This document shows positions 1-7,676 of a stretch of DNA of 64,000 nucleotides, piece by piece. Made by a program: the position numbers and the translations under genes. The DNA lies in the NCBI GenBank assembly GCA_005239435.1, contig SZNP01000006.1:124001-188000 (forward strand), read 5' to 3'. The stretch comes from Halorussus salinisoli (GTDB lineage Archaea; Halobacteriota; Halobacteria; Halobacteriales; Haladaptataceae). Under the pieces are notes generated by a model. That model was not told the DNA's origin. It did no database searches and saw only the letters and a list, made by a program, of their open reading frames with translations. Numbering within the stretch: the stretch's first letter is position 1; the number at the start of each line of letters is the position of its first letter.

Positions 1-176
1 GGTATCTCGTCGGCGTCGTACGTCCGACTCCGGTCACCGAACTGGAGCGCGCCCGACTCGCGGAGTCGGAAGCGGAAGTTGGCCCCGTCGAGTTTCTCCT
101 GAATCCAGAGGTGGCCGGAGTCGAACAGGGCTGACGGGGCGTTTTCGGCGCGGGGGACGGACGGGAACTGCTTCAT
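1..176 (-). CDS. RNA ligase / nucleotidyltransferase-type ligase, N-terminal part
   Basis: Only the first 58 codons lie in the window; the gene runs off the left edge. The ATG is at 176-174. The protein begins MKQFPSVPRAENAP and residues 27-36 read QEKLDGANFR. This is the KxDGxN signature of covalent nucleotidyltransferases, where the lysine takes AMP in ATP-dependent RNA and DNA ligases. The short N-terminal lead before the lysine fits T4 Rnl2-like ligases better than large DNA ligases. The substrate cannot be judged from this fragment. The gene is divergent from the small peptide gene at 561. A weak T/A-rich stretch about 30 bases upstream could be its promoter. Confidence 0.7.
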   Translation of the reverse strand, partial: MKQFPSVPRAENAPSALFDSGHLWIQEKLDGANFRFRLRESGALQFGDRSRTYDADEI

Positions 177-560
177 GGGAGACGAGTTGTCGGCGAGCGG
201 AAGTAAGGGTTTGGCAGGGCGACTCGTATACGTGCAGAAGTGTCTAAGCAACGTATTGATTTTCTAGAGCTTGTTTCGTATTAGTCCGTACCGTCGCGGT
301 TCCGGCGGACGGACGACGAGACGCTACAGCACGGTATCGACGCTGGCGTTACCGATACCGACGCTGGCGAGAACGTTCTCCGTGGCTTCGGACGAGACCC
401 TTCCCCGGCGTCCCGTATCCTCGGGCGCGTCCGTCTACCGGCGAACGACGACTGCATCCGGTAGGCTTTCTCTTACCTGTAGATGGAAACTCGAAGGACG
501 GGTCGTCGTTCGTTGTATCTCGAAGAAGTGAAACAGAGGAGTAGGGAAGTGGGCGAGAGA
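177..560. other. Gene-free stretch between divergent genes
   Basis: About 380 bases between the ligase-like gene (leftward) and the 44-codon gene (rightward). It has an AT-richer patch around 235-285, probably promoter sequence, and otherwise GC-rich sequence. Short open frames on both strands have no recognisable protein character. I see no RNA gene or long repeat. Confidence 0.5.
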
Positions 561-695
561 ATGTCCGGGTTCCGGAACAGCGTGGTGGAGGCCATCGCCG
601 ACAGACCGAAACTGGTGAAGGCCGCGTGGCTACTGACACTCCTCCTCGTCGAAGTCGGAAACGTCGTCGCCGACGGCGGGTCAAGCGGACCGTAA
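561..695 (+). CDS. 44-residue single-pass membrane peptide
   Basis: The ATG at 561 gives a 44-residue protein beginning MSGFRNSVVEAIADRPKL. A hydrophobic segment (residues about 19-38, AAWLLTLLLVEVGNVVA) follows, and the end is short and Gly-rich (DGGSSGP). An in-frame ATG at 483 would add 26 basic residues, but the compact form matches a haloarchaeal short-protein family I recall (NCBI DUF7503-type), with an amphipathic N-terminus, one membrane helix and a terminal Gly-Pro. A purine-rich GAGGAG lies about 20 bases upstream. It converges on the CHAT protease gene with only 4 bases between stop codons. Function is unknown. Being next to a caspase-like protease suggests a substrate or partner, which is inference only. 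Confidence 0.6.
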   Translation: MSGFRNSVVEAIADRPKLVKAAWLLTLLLVEVGNVVADGGSSGP

Positions 696-699
696 CGAG

Positions 700-2877
700 C
701 TACGAGTCGTTCACCCACTCGCGGCCCAACACCAGGTCCCCGCCGATTATAAGCGGCGTGTGAGGCATGTCGGCGAGTACCTCCTTCGTCCGTTCGCGCT
801 CGGACAACACCTCGTGAGGCCCCGTCGAGAGAAACTGCGGGCCGTCTTCGAGATACGATTTCGAGACGCTCCCTATCGGATGGTCTCGCGTCGGGTAGCC
901 GCGGATGGTCAGCGACATCCGGTCGGCGCTCTCGTCTTCGACGACGTAGGTGAGCGGAATAACGTCGTCGCTCTGTGCGAGCGTCAGGCCGGGGTCTCCC
1001 AGCGAGATGTAGTGGGTCCCGACGACGGTGTGCTTCCGGGCGATTGCCAGCGCGCTCCCGACGCTGAAGCCGTTGTGAACCAGTTTTGCGAGCGTCTCTC
1101 CGAACTCGACCGCGGTGCGGTTGCCGACGTTCTCCAGACTCACGATGCCGCCGCGACTTCCGGCGTCTATCAGCGCGATACCCTGGTCGTGCGACCGGCA
1201 GGCGTTGAGGACGAACGCCTCGATCTCCACCCCGTCCAACGTTTCGGCGTCGAAAACCCCGTCGGGGCACTCGAACCCTCGGCCGTCGATGTGACCGATG
1301 TAGTGGAACAGGTCGGTCGGCGTCTGCAACAGCGTCCGGAGTTCTGACGTCGACACGTCGAAGTGGACGTCCAGGTCGAAGTCGAACGTCTCGCGTTTGG
1401 CGTACACCTCGGCGACCGCGTCCCACTCCTCGCGCATCTCGTCGTCGTTGCAGACCACCGTGACGTCGATGAGGTCCTCGCTCGTGTCGGACGTCTCGTT
1501 CCGGAACGCCTGGGGCAGGACTTTGGTTCCGCGTATCGGCGTGCCGTCGCCGACCCACGCGAGTTCGTGTGCGTCTACGTCGGGCATGTCGACGTACTCC
1601 TCGACGGGGGGTACGCCTCGTCGTCGGTCGGTTTCGAGGGTCCAGTCGATCTGGTCCACCCAGTCGGTCTCGTCGGTCCACCCCGTGCCGCCAGCCTCGT
1701 CGGGACGTCGCGTGGCCCCCCTATCGGACGGAGTGGCCCGCTTGAAGTCGTCGATGGCGCTTTGGGTCTCGCGCATCTCGTCGGTCTCCTCGTAGGTCGG
1801 TTGCGGCGGCGTCCGCAGAATCGAGAGGTCGTTGACCAGATGCGGGAGCGTCTCGACGTTTTCGGGGTCCGGCCGGACGTAGGCGATTCGGTGCCACGCC
1901 GGCATCGCGTCGGCCAGCGTCGAGTAGGGTATCGAGAAGTACGCCGACAACTGCTCGTCGAGCGGCATCCCGTACAGGTCGGCGAAGTCGAGGTCCACGA
2001 GCGATTCGAGTCGGTTCCGGTCGGCCAACTCGACGGAGTAGTGTCCCTCGGTCCGGGTGGCGCAGTCGAGGAAGAACGCCTGTTCGAGCGTCCGAACCAC
2101 CCCGTCTTCGACCCCGGCCCAGTCTTCTACCCCGGCCCCGTCGTCGAAGCGGCGCTCGAATCCGCCGACGGTCAGTCGCGGCGTCTCGCCGGGCACGACT
2201 TCCGCGCCGAAGTAGTAGGCCAGCGGCGCGACAGCGTAGACGGCCTCGTGTTCCGGAGGCACCGCGACCGTGACGCCGGTCTCGGGCGCGTCGAGTCCGT
2301 CGGGAATCGAGAGTTCGTCACCGCGTTCGATGAGGGGCGGATGGCCCCGCAGCGTCGGCCACGACCGCTCGCAGGTCGTCGTCTCCAGCGCCGACCCGAA
2401 CGTCGAGACGGCCGCCATCGCGTCCACCGGGTCGTCGGTGGTCGTGACCGTCCCCGCCGGAGTCTCGGAGAACGACCGCGCACCGACCGCCACCGTGGTC
2501 TCCCTGTCGAACTCGATGCGCATCGAGTCCGTCTCGGACTCGACGCGAACGCCCGCCTCGACGTGGAGATAGAGTTTGACCGGTACGTTGAGTTCGATCA
2601 GATACTCGTCCGGCGGGAACTCGGCCGACTCGTCGTGGGCGAGTTCCGAGAGGATGTCGCCGTCGGCGTCCCAGACGTACGTCAGCACCGCATAGGGGAA
2701 GGTGAGTGCGCTCGTCACGACGGTGCAAGCAGAGCTGACGGGGAACCGAAACGAGTCGGGGTCGGCGGGCGTCGGTTCGACGGCGCTCGGCGTCGAGAGC
2801 GTGAACCTGCGGGTCTCGATGGGGTCTACGACCTCGAATCCGGTGGCGTCGTCGAACGTGTCGAACCTCGGCACCAT
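700..2877 (-). CDS. CHAT-domain (caspase-like) cysteine protease
   Basis: A 725-residue protein. The C-terminal third (about 510-640) is a CHAT peptidase. FHYIGHIDGRG carries the catalytic His (H529), and EAFVLNACRS carries the catalytic Cys (C560), followed by the usual GGIVS-type strand and a late SVGSALAIAR helix. The first 450 residues are beta-rich with no family I can name. Residues about 360-425 are charged, Trp/Asp-rich linker. CHAT proteases are caspase relatives found in bacterial and archaeal signalling and defence; the substrate is unknown here. The start has a GGAGGACGGAG purine tract just upstream. It lies 76 bases downstream of the RecA-like-family gene in the same direction, so the two are probably co-transcribed. 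Confidence 0.85.
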   Translation of the reverse strand: MVPRFDTFDDATGFEVVDPIETRRFTLSTPSAVEPTPADPDSFRFPVSSACTVVTSALTFPYAVLTYVWDADGDILSELAHDESAEFPPDEYLIELNVPVKLYLHVEAGVRVESETDSMRIEFDRETTVAVGARSFSETPAGTVTTTDDPVDAMAAVSTFGSALETTTCERSWPTLRGHPPLIERGDELSIPDGLDAPETGVTVAVPPEHEAVYAVAPLAYYFGAEVVPGETPRLTVGGFERRFDDGAGVEDWAGVEDGVVRTLEQAFFLDCATRTEGHYSVELADRNRLESLVDLDFADLYGMPLDEQLSAYFSIPYSTLADAMPAWHRIAYVRPDPENVETLPHLVNDLSILRTPPQPTYEETDEMRETQSAIDDFKRATPSDRGATRRPDEAGGTGWTDETDWVDQIDWTLETDRRRGVPPVEEYVDMPDVDAHELAWVGDGTPIRGTKVLPQAFRNETSDTSEDLIDVTVVCNDDEMREEWDAVAEVYAKRETFDFDLDVHFDVSTSELRTLLQTPTDLFHYIGHIDGRGFECPDGVFDAETLDGVEIEAFVLNACRSHDQGIALIDAGSRGGIVSLENVGNRTAVEFGETLAKLVHNGFSVGSALAIARKHTVVGTHYISLGDPGLTLAQSDDVIPLTYVVEDESADRMSLTIRGYPTRDHPIGSVSKSYLEDGPQFLSTGPHEVLSERERTKEVLADMPHTPLIIGGDLVLGREWVNDS

Positions 2878-2953
2878 CTCCGTCCTCCGTCGAAACGACT
2901 GCTATCGAAGCGTGACGGTCACACTACAAAACATCTGTGCCACGCGTCACTTC

Positions 2954-3727
2954 TCAGAGCGGAATCCACGGCATCGTCGTGTCGGAGTTCGGAAGGTGCC
3001 AGCGCTCTTCGGCGTGGTGTGACCGAGTTCCGGTGTTCGACTGGTTCGACTCGCCAGCGTCGGCGCGAGTCTCTTCGGGCACGGTCCGGAGTTCGACCAC
3101 GGCGTCGAACTCGGAGACGAGACGCTGACAGTACTCACTGTCGTACGGTCGCGGCAGGACGTAGTGAGCCATGGCGTCGCAGTCGTGGACGCGTTCGCCG
3201 ACCGTCCGGAGGAATCGGCGAACGACCTCGAACTCGTAGTGGTCGAGCAAGGGCGCGAGCGAATCGACCGTCACGCGAATCTCCGCGGGTCGATAGCTCT
3301 GCGAGCAGAACTCCCTGATCGCCTCGTCGAGTTCGGTTCGGAGTCCGGCGAGATTCGCGTCGCCGACGGACACCTCCGGGACGGCCGCGACGGGCGTGTC
3401 TGCGAGGTCAGTTATCGGCCGCGGCGGGAGGGCGTGGTTGACTACCTTCGTCGTCTTCGAGAGCGGCCGAGGCGTATCCGACGCCGCCGGAAGGCGGTCG
3501 TAGACGCTCTCGGGACTCGCGTCGGTCAGCGCGAAAACCCGCCATCGCCGGGCCGCCGAATCGCCGAGCATGCCCTCGCTCGTGCGGGTGAACACCTCAC
3601 GCGGCGCGTCACCGACGACGAGCAGGTTACAGCCCTCGGTCTTGAGTTGCCGGAGTTTCATTCGAAAAACCGCGAGACCGTCGTCGGGCGGCTCGTCACG
3701 TTCGTTTCTGAAATCATACTTGCTCAT
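2954..3727 (-). CDS. Haloarchaeal RecA/KaiC-like family protein (DUF7504-type)
   Basis: A 257-residue protein. MKLRQLKTEGCNLLVVGDAPREV followed by RRWRVFALTDASPESVYDRLP is the pattern I associate with a haloarchaeal family of degenerate RecA/KaiC-like proteins (DUF7504). The usual Walker A GxxGxGKT is absent, so ATP hydrolysis is doubtful. The middle (about 165-205) matches the family's 'TVDSLAPLLDHYEFEVVRRFL' segment. The C-terminal 35 residues are polar tail. A TTTATAA box on the minus strand, centred 30 bases before the ATG, indicates a leaderless transcript. It is first gene of a probable operon with the CHAT protease. A regulatory or sensor role is inference. Confidence 0.6.
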   Translation of the reverse strand: MSKYDFRNERDEPPDDGLAVFRMKLRQLKTEGCNLLVVGDAPREVFTRTSEGMLGDSAARRWRVFALTDASPESVYDRLPAASDTPRPLSKTTKVVNHALPPRPITDLADTPVAAVPEVSVGDANLAGLRTELDEAIREFCSQSYRPAEIRVTVDSLAPLLDHYEFEVVRRFLRTVGERVHDCDAMAHYVLPRPYDSEYCQRLVSEFDAVVELRTVPEETRADAGESNQSNTGTRSHHAEERWHLPNSDTTMPWIPL

Positions 3728-3753
3728 TTAAAGCGAGGCTTTATCGTCGGCGG

Positions 3754-3760
3754 TTATAAA
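3754..3760 (-). promoter_or_regulatory. TATA box of the 3727 gene
   Basis: TTTATAA on the minus strand is centred 30 bases upstream of the ATG at 3727, the archaeal TATA spacing for a leaderless mRNA. Confidence 0.65.
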
Positions 3761-3889
3761 TTTTCGTCACCAGGCCGCGGTAGTCTGGATTAAACACAAT
3801 ACTCTGCGGTGAGAGGCTCTCCGGGCGCTGACGCGACCGCCACGCCGCCACCCAATCGTGTTTTCCCGCTCGAACTCCTACGGACGAGC

Positions 3890-5362
3890 GTGACTGACAG
3901 AAGCTTTACCACCGACGGCGATTGGGACGCGCTGTACGTAGACGGCGACTGGGTCGAAGCGAGTAGCGACGAGACCATCGCGGTCGAGAACCCGGCGACG
4001 CGCGAGCAGATCGCCGAAGTCCCGGCCGCGACCGAGGCGGACGTGGACCGGGCCTACGAGGCGGCCGCCGAGGCCCAGGCGTCGTGGAGCGACCGGTCGG
4101 CCGACGAGCGCGCCGCGGTCATCGAAGACGCCATCGGCCTGCTCGACGACCACCGCGACGACATCCTCGAACTGCTGGCGGTCGAGTCCGGCAGCGCCAA
4201 CGCGAAGGCGTTCGCGGAGTGGCAGACCGCACAGGGGATGTGCCACCACGCTACCGGTCTCGCGGGGAAGATGGACACCGAAACGTCGGACTCGATGATT
4301 CCCGGCAAGGAGAACGAGGTCCAGCGCGTGCCCGAGGGCGTCGTCGGCGTCATCTCGCCGTGGAACTTCCCGTTCAACCTCTCGATGCGGGCGGTCGCGC
4401 CCGCGCTGGCGACGGGCAACGCCGTGGTCCTCAAACCGGCCTCCTCGACGCCCATCACGGGCGGCCTGCTCATCGCGCGCCTCTTCGAGGAGGCGGGGCT
4501 GCCCGAGGGCGTCCTGAACGTCGTGACGGGCCACGGTTCGGACGTGGGCGACCGGATGGCGTCGCACCCGGAACTCGACGTGATGGCGTTCACCGGTTCG
4601 ACCGAAGTCGGCAAGCAGGTCGCCGCGTCGGCCGCGGAGAACCTCGCGCTCCCGGCGATGGAACTCGGCGGCAACAACCCCTTCGTCGTCACCGAGGACG
4701 CCGACGTGGACGCCGCGGTCGATAGCGCCGTCTTCGGGTCGTTCCTCCACCAGGGCCAGATCTGCATCTCCATCAACCGCCATCTGGTACACGAGAGCCT
4801 GTACGACGAGTACGTCGAGAAACTCGCCGAGCGCGCCGAGGGACTCCCCATCGGCGACCCCCGGGAGCGCGAGAACGTCGTCGGTCCCGTCATCGACGAG
4901 GGCCAGCGCGACCAGATTCTCGAATACGTCGAGCGGACCGTCGAGCAGGGTGCGACCCTCGAAGCGGGCGGCGACCACGAGGACCTCTACGTCGAACCCA
5001 CGGTCCTCTCGGACGCCACGAACGACATGGCCGCGGCCTGCAACGAGCACTTCGGCCCGGTCGCGCCCGTGATTCCGTTCTCTGACGAGGACGAAGCGGT
5101 CGAACTCGGCAACGACACCGAACACGGTCTCGCGGCCGCGATTCACACGGGCGACCTCGACCGCGGGCACGACCTCGCCGAGTCCATCGAGGCGGGCATG
5201 GTCCACATCAACGACCAACCGGTCAACGAGGAGCCAGCCATCCCGTTCGGCGGGATGAAGCAGTCGGGCATGGGTCGGTACGACGGTGACGAGATTCTGA
5301 ACGAACTCACCCAGACGAAGTGGATTTCGACGCAGACCGAGAAGCGCGACTATCCCTTCTAA
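3890..5362 (+). CDS. Aldehyde dehydrogenase, NAD(P)-dependent
   Basis: A 490-residue member of the ALDH superfamily, close to the usual length. Key parts: PWNFPF (catalytic Asn159), VLKPAS (cofactor Lys182), FTGSTEVG nucleotide-binding turn, MELGGN (general base Glu258) and GQICIS (nucleophile Cys292), then EHFGPVAPV and the C-terminal PFGGMKQSG. It oxidises an aldehyde to the acid; the substrate is not predictable. I start it at the GTG at 3890 (VTDRSFTTDGDW), because an upstream in-frame GTG at 3809 would add a non-conserved Pro-rich extension. It stands alone, followed at once by a T-tract and a strong hairpin. Confidence 0.9.
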   Translation: MTDRSFTTDGDWDALYVDGDWVEASSDETIAVENPATREQIAEVPAATEADVDRAYEAAAEAQASWSDRSADERAAVIEDAIGLLDDHRDDILELLAVESGSANAKAFAEWQTAQGMCHHATGLAGKMDTETSDSMIPGKENEVQRVPEGVVGVISPWNFPFNLSMRAVAPALATGNAVVLKPASSTPITGGLLIARLFEEAGLPEGVLNVVTGHGSDVGDRMASHPELDVMAFTGSTEVGKQVAASAAENLALPAMELGGNNPFVVTEDADVDAAVDSAVFGSFLHQGQICISINRHLVHESLYDEYVEKLAERAEGLPIGDPRERENVVGPVIDEGQRDQILEYVERTVEQGATLEAGGDHEDLYVEPTVLSDATNDMAAACNEHFGPVAPVIPFSDEDEAVELGNDTEHGLAAAIHTGDLDRGHDLAESIEAGMVHINDQPVNEEPAIPFGGMKQSGMGRYDGDEILNELTQTKWISTQTEKRDYPF

Positions 5363-5367
5363 AGGAC

Positions 5368-5416
5368 CTTTTTATTGCGAGAGCAGTCGCCGTCGGCGAC
5401 TGCTCTCGCTAAAAAG
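5368..5416 (+). terminator. T-tract plus 15-bp perfect hairpin
   Basis: CCTTTTTATT begins 5 bases after the ALDH stop. It is followed by a perfect 15-bp inverted repeat (arms 5377-5391 and 5395-5409, loop GTC) flanked by CTTTTTA and TAAAAAG, which can pair outside the stem. T-tracts terminate archaeal RNA polymerase, so this is a likely terminator for the ALDH. Confidence 0.65.
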
Positions 5417-5870
5417 CTCCACCAAAAAGCCGTCGTCACCCCCTCAGCCCCGCGCCGTCGGCGCGAGGCTTCGAGGGTTCCTCGGCCCGCTCGCTCACTC
5501 GCTCCGCTCGTTCGCTCGCGGTAAGTCGCTGGTGCGCACCGTACCGCAAACCGCTACCGCAAACACTCGGAGTTCACCTCGGCGCGCGCTGGCGCGGTCG
5601 CAGCGCGACCGCGCCAACCGCGCGAGGTCTGCGCGAGCGAACGCGAGTGCAGACTCGGCAGACGCCGTTTGTCTGCCGGTGCCTGCGGGAACGGACGTGA
5701 CCGCAGGTTCGGAGGACGTTGTTTGTCCTCCGGTGTCTTCGGGAGCGAAGTGACGGAAGGCTCGTCGGAGTGTGCCTCTGACGGTGGACGAGCGACCGAA
5801 GTGAGCGAGGCGGGGGCGGCGTGAGGCTGTCGCGGTGCGGTCGCGATGCCGTGCGGTACTCCTTGGCTCG
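5417..5870. repeat. Gene-free hairpin ladder
   Basis: No convincing gene. The stretch holds a series of short perfect inverted repeats: 5591-5601/5605-5615 (11 bp, loop AGC), 5656-5663/5671-5678 (8 bp, loop GCCGTTT), 5682-5688/5701-5707 (7 bp), 5710-5717/5725-5732 (8 bp, loop GTTGTTT) and 5737-5741/5746-5750 (5 bp). The stems differ in sequence, which is why short open frames appear on both strands. Function is unknown: it could be structured RNA, a nucleoid or replication-related site, or decayed mobile DNA. An 18-base motif at 5835-5852 recurs with one mismatch at 56887-56904. Confidence 0.55.
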
Positions 5871-5954
5871 AGCAGTAGCTACCTCCACTCGATTTCACAC
5901 CTAAACAGTAGCTATCTGTAGCCCGAGGTCTACTGTCTAAGCCAGTATAACACA

Positions 5955-5984
5955 TCTCTAACGTGTACAAATACACGCTAGAGA
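5955..5984. repeat. 13-bp near-perfect inverted repeat
   Basis: TCTCTAACGTGTA (5955-5967) pairs with TACACGCTAGAGA (5972-5984) around a CAAA loop, with one mismatch. It sits in an AT-rich stretch 100 bases before the gene at 6084. It could be an operator for that gene or the end of a decayed element. Two direct copies of CAGTAGCTA lie just upstream, near 5870-5915. Confidence 0.45.
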
Positions 5985-6083
5985 AATGTATTCATATACG
6001 AAAGAAGTACGTACCTATCTCTATTCGGGACCATAGTCGCGCATCTTCAAGTTGAAATAGCCCGGCCGAACACACTCCCGGTA

Positions 6084-6827
6084 ATGAACTACGAATCGGA
6101 GTCGTTCACCGTCGCGGTCAAGGAGAGCGCGCGAGACGCCAACGAGGCGGCGCGGCGAGTCGCGCGCACGGAGGGCGACCGTCTCGAATTCGGCTCCGAG
6201 GCGGCCGCCCATCGACGCGCCAGAGACCTCTCCGACGGCGGGGAGACTCCGGTGAAGGTCCAGCGAGCGGCACCGCAGGACCCCACCGACGTGGACGGCT
6301 ACCTCGTGGCGTGGCCCGAGCGTCGGACCCAGAACCCCGACGGGACGCCCACCGAGGGGTTGACGTTCGACACCGAGGCCAACCAGTACGGCGCGCTCGG
6401 GGAGGCCGTCGTCTGCACGCCCGAGGTGAACCCGCCGCTCCTGACCCACTTCGCCCGAGTCGATACCGACCTCCCCGAGCGCGAGGACGGGGACCTCCGC
6501 GTCGAACTCGACACCGACCCCGACCCGGTGACGGTCCGGTCGGGCCGACGGTGGGAACCCGACTGCCGCGCGGTGGTCCGACTGGGTCCCGACCGGCCGG
6601 TCCTGACCGAGTACTGGTGCGAGGTCAAGACCGGCGACGGGTCGTTCGAGCGGAGCCAGCGCGAGGCGATGCGGGCGAAAGCCCGCGAAGCGACCGTCCT
6701 CAAGATTCGCGTGGAGTTGGACGACCTCCCGGACAGTTACACCGCGTGGGTCCGGACGGTCGAACCCGACGACGAGACCGCAGAGCGAGAGTACCGCGTC
6801 AACAGCCAACTCGGCGATTTCTCGTAG
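6084..6827 (+). CDS. Possible PD-(D/E)XK nuclease-fold protein
   Basis: A 247-residue protein not matching a family I can name with certainty. The C-terminal half has the order of a PD-(D/E)XK nuclease core: WEPDCRAVV (Pro159-Asp160), then YWCEVKTG (Glu180-Val-Lys182), then FERSQREAM with a Gln at 192 on the next helix, as in NucS/VRR-NUC-type enzymes. The N-terminal half is charged and unassigned. It would act on DNA, but activity is inferred from motif order alone. It stands alone downstream of the hairpin-rich region and the inverted repeat, convergent with nosY. Confidence 0.5.
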   Translation: MNYESESFTVAVKESARDANEAARRVARTEGDRLEFGSEAAAHRRARDLSDGGETPVKVQRAAPQDPTDVDGYLVAWPERRTQNPDGTPTEGLTFDTEANQYGALGEAVVCTPEVNPPLLTHFARVDTDLPEREDGDLRVELDTDPDPVTVRSGRRWEPDCRAVVRLGPDRPVLTEYWCEVKTGDGSFERSQREAMRAKAREATVLKIRVELDDLPDSYTAWVRTVEPDDETAEREYRVNSQLGDFS

Positions 6828-6854
6828 CCCGGAAGCCGACAGGTCCTCGACGAC

Positions 6855-7676
6855 TCATCGACCGTCGCCCGACCACACCGAGACCACCGCGACTGCGAGC
6901 GAACCGACGAGCCACAGGAGTAGACCGAGCAGACCCACCACGGGCGAGGCGGCGGGCGCACCCGACTCGACGCCGCCGACTACCGTCTCCAGTACGAGGC
7001 CTCGAAAGGCGCTGTTCGGACTCAGCGCGAGGACCAGTTCGAGCGCGCCCTCGGGGACGACGCCGCCAGCGAGTCCGGCGACGATGCCCGCGTCGAACCC
7101 GACGACGAGCGCCACCCCGAGCGCCACCGCGACGACGAGACCCGCCCGCGTCGTTCCGGCGGTCGTCGAGACTGCCATCGCCGCGCCCATCAGGACCAGC
7201 GTGAACACCGCGGTGAGGACGACGAACCGGAGGTAGAGGAGCGGCGAGTCCATCGCGGCGTGGGAGGCGATGACGGTGGTCCCGACGCCACCGAACAGGG
7301 GCACCAGCAGGGCGACCCCGAGGAGCGGAACGAGGACCGCGACCAGCAAGGCGGCCGCCCGTCCGAGATAGACGCCGACGACGAACGTCGAACGCGAGAC
7401 CGGGAGGGTCCGGAGTACGTCGAGTTCGCCGCGCTCCTCGTCGCCGAGAACCGCCCGGTAGCCGAACGCGAGCGCCAGGGCGGGCACCAGTACCTCGACG
7501 GGCGTGAGCAGGTCGAGAACGAGCGGAACGTAGCCGACCGCGCCAGCGGTCCACGCCAGCACCGCGACGACCGCGGCGAATCCCCCGGCGAGCGCGAGGA
7601 ACGCTCGCGTCCGGACGACCGTGGTCAGTTCCCGGCCCACGACGGCGAACAGTCGGACGAACGACCGGCGGTTCAC
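6855..7676 (-). CDS. nosY: NosY-like ABC-2 permease
   Basis: A 273-residue integral membrane protein with about six hydrophobic helices, typical of ABC-2 permeases. After the first helices comes GYRAVLGDEERGELDVLRTLPVSRSTFVVG-type sequence, the cytoplasmic motif of NosY-like permeases. Its ATG overlaps the stop of nosF by four bases, so the two are translated together. With NosF and NosD it forms the transporter that supports copper-site assembly of nitrous oxide reductase. Confidence 0.85.
   Translation of the reverse strand: MNRRSFVRLFAVVGRELTTVVRTRAFLALAGGFAAVVAVLAWTAGAVGYVPLVLDLLTPVEVLVPALALAFGYRAVLGDEERGELDVLRTLPVSRSTFVVGVYLGRAAALLVAVLVPLLGVALLVPLFGGVGTTVIASHAAMDSPLLYLRFVVLTAVFTLVLMGAAMAVSTTAGTTRAGLVVAVALGVALVVGFDAGIVAGLAGGVVPEGALELVLALSPNSAFRGLVLETVVGGVESGAPAASPVVGLLGLLLWLVGSLAVAVVSVWSGDGR

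Noticed and set aside
1363..3318. Long open frame (651 codons) on the plus strand across the CHAT gene
   Set aside because: It lies opposite the CHAT gene, where GC-rich codons leave few stops; its composition is Arg/Val-rich and it has no domain.
5532..5976. Overlapping short frames in the hairpin ladder
   Set aside because: Composition is repeat-driven (Arg/Ser-rich), with no start context; the hairpins explain the open frames.
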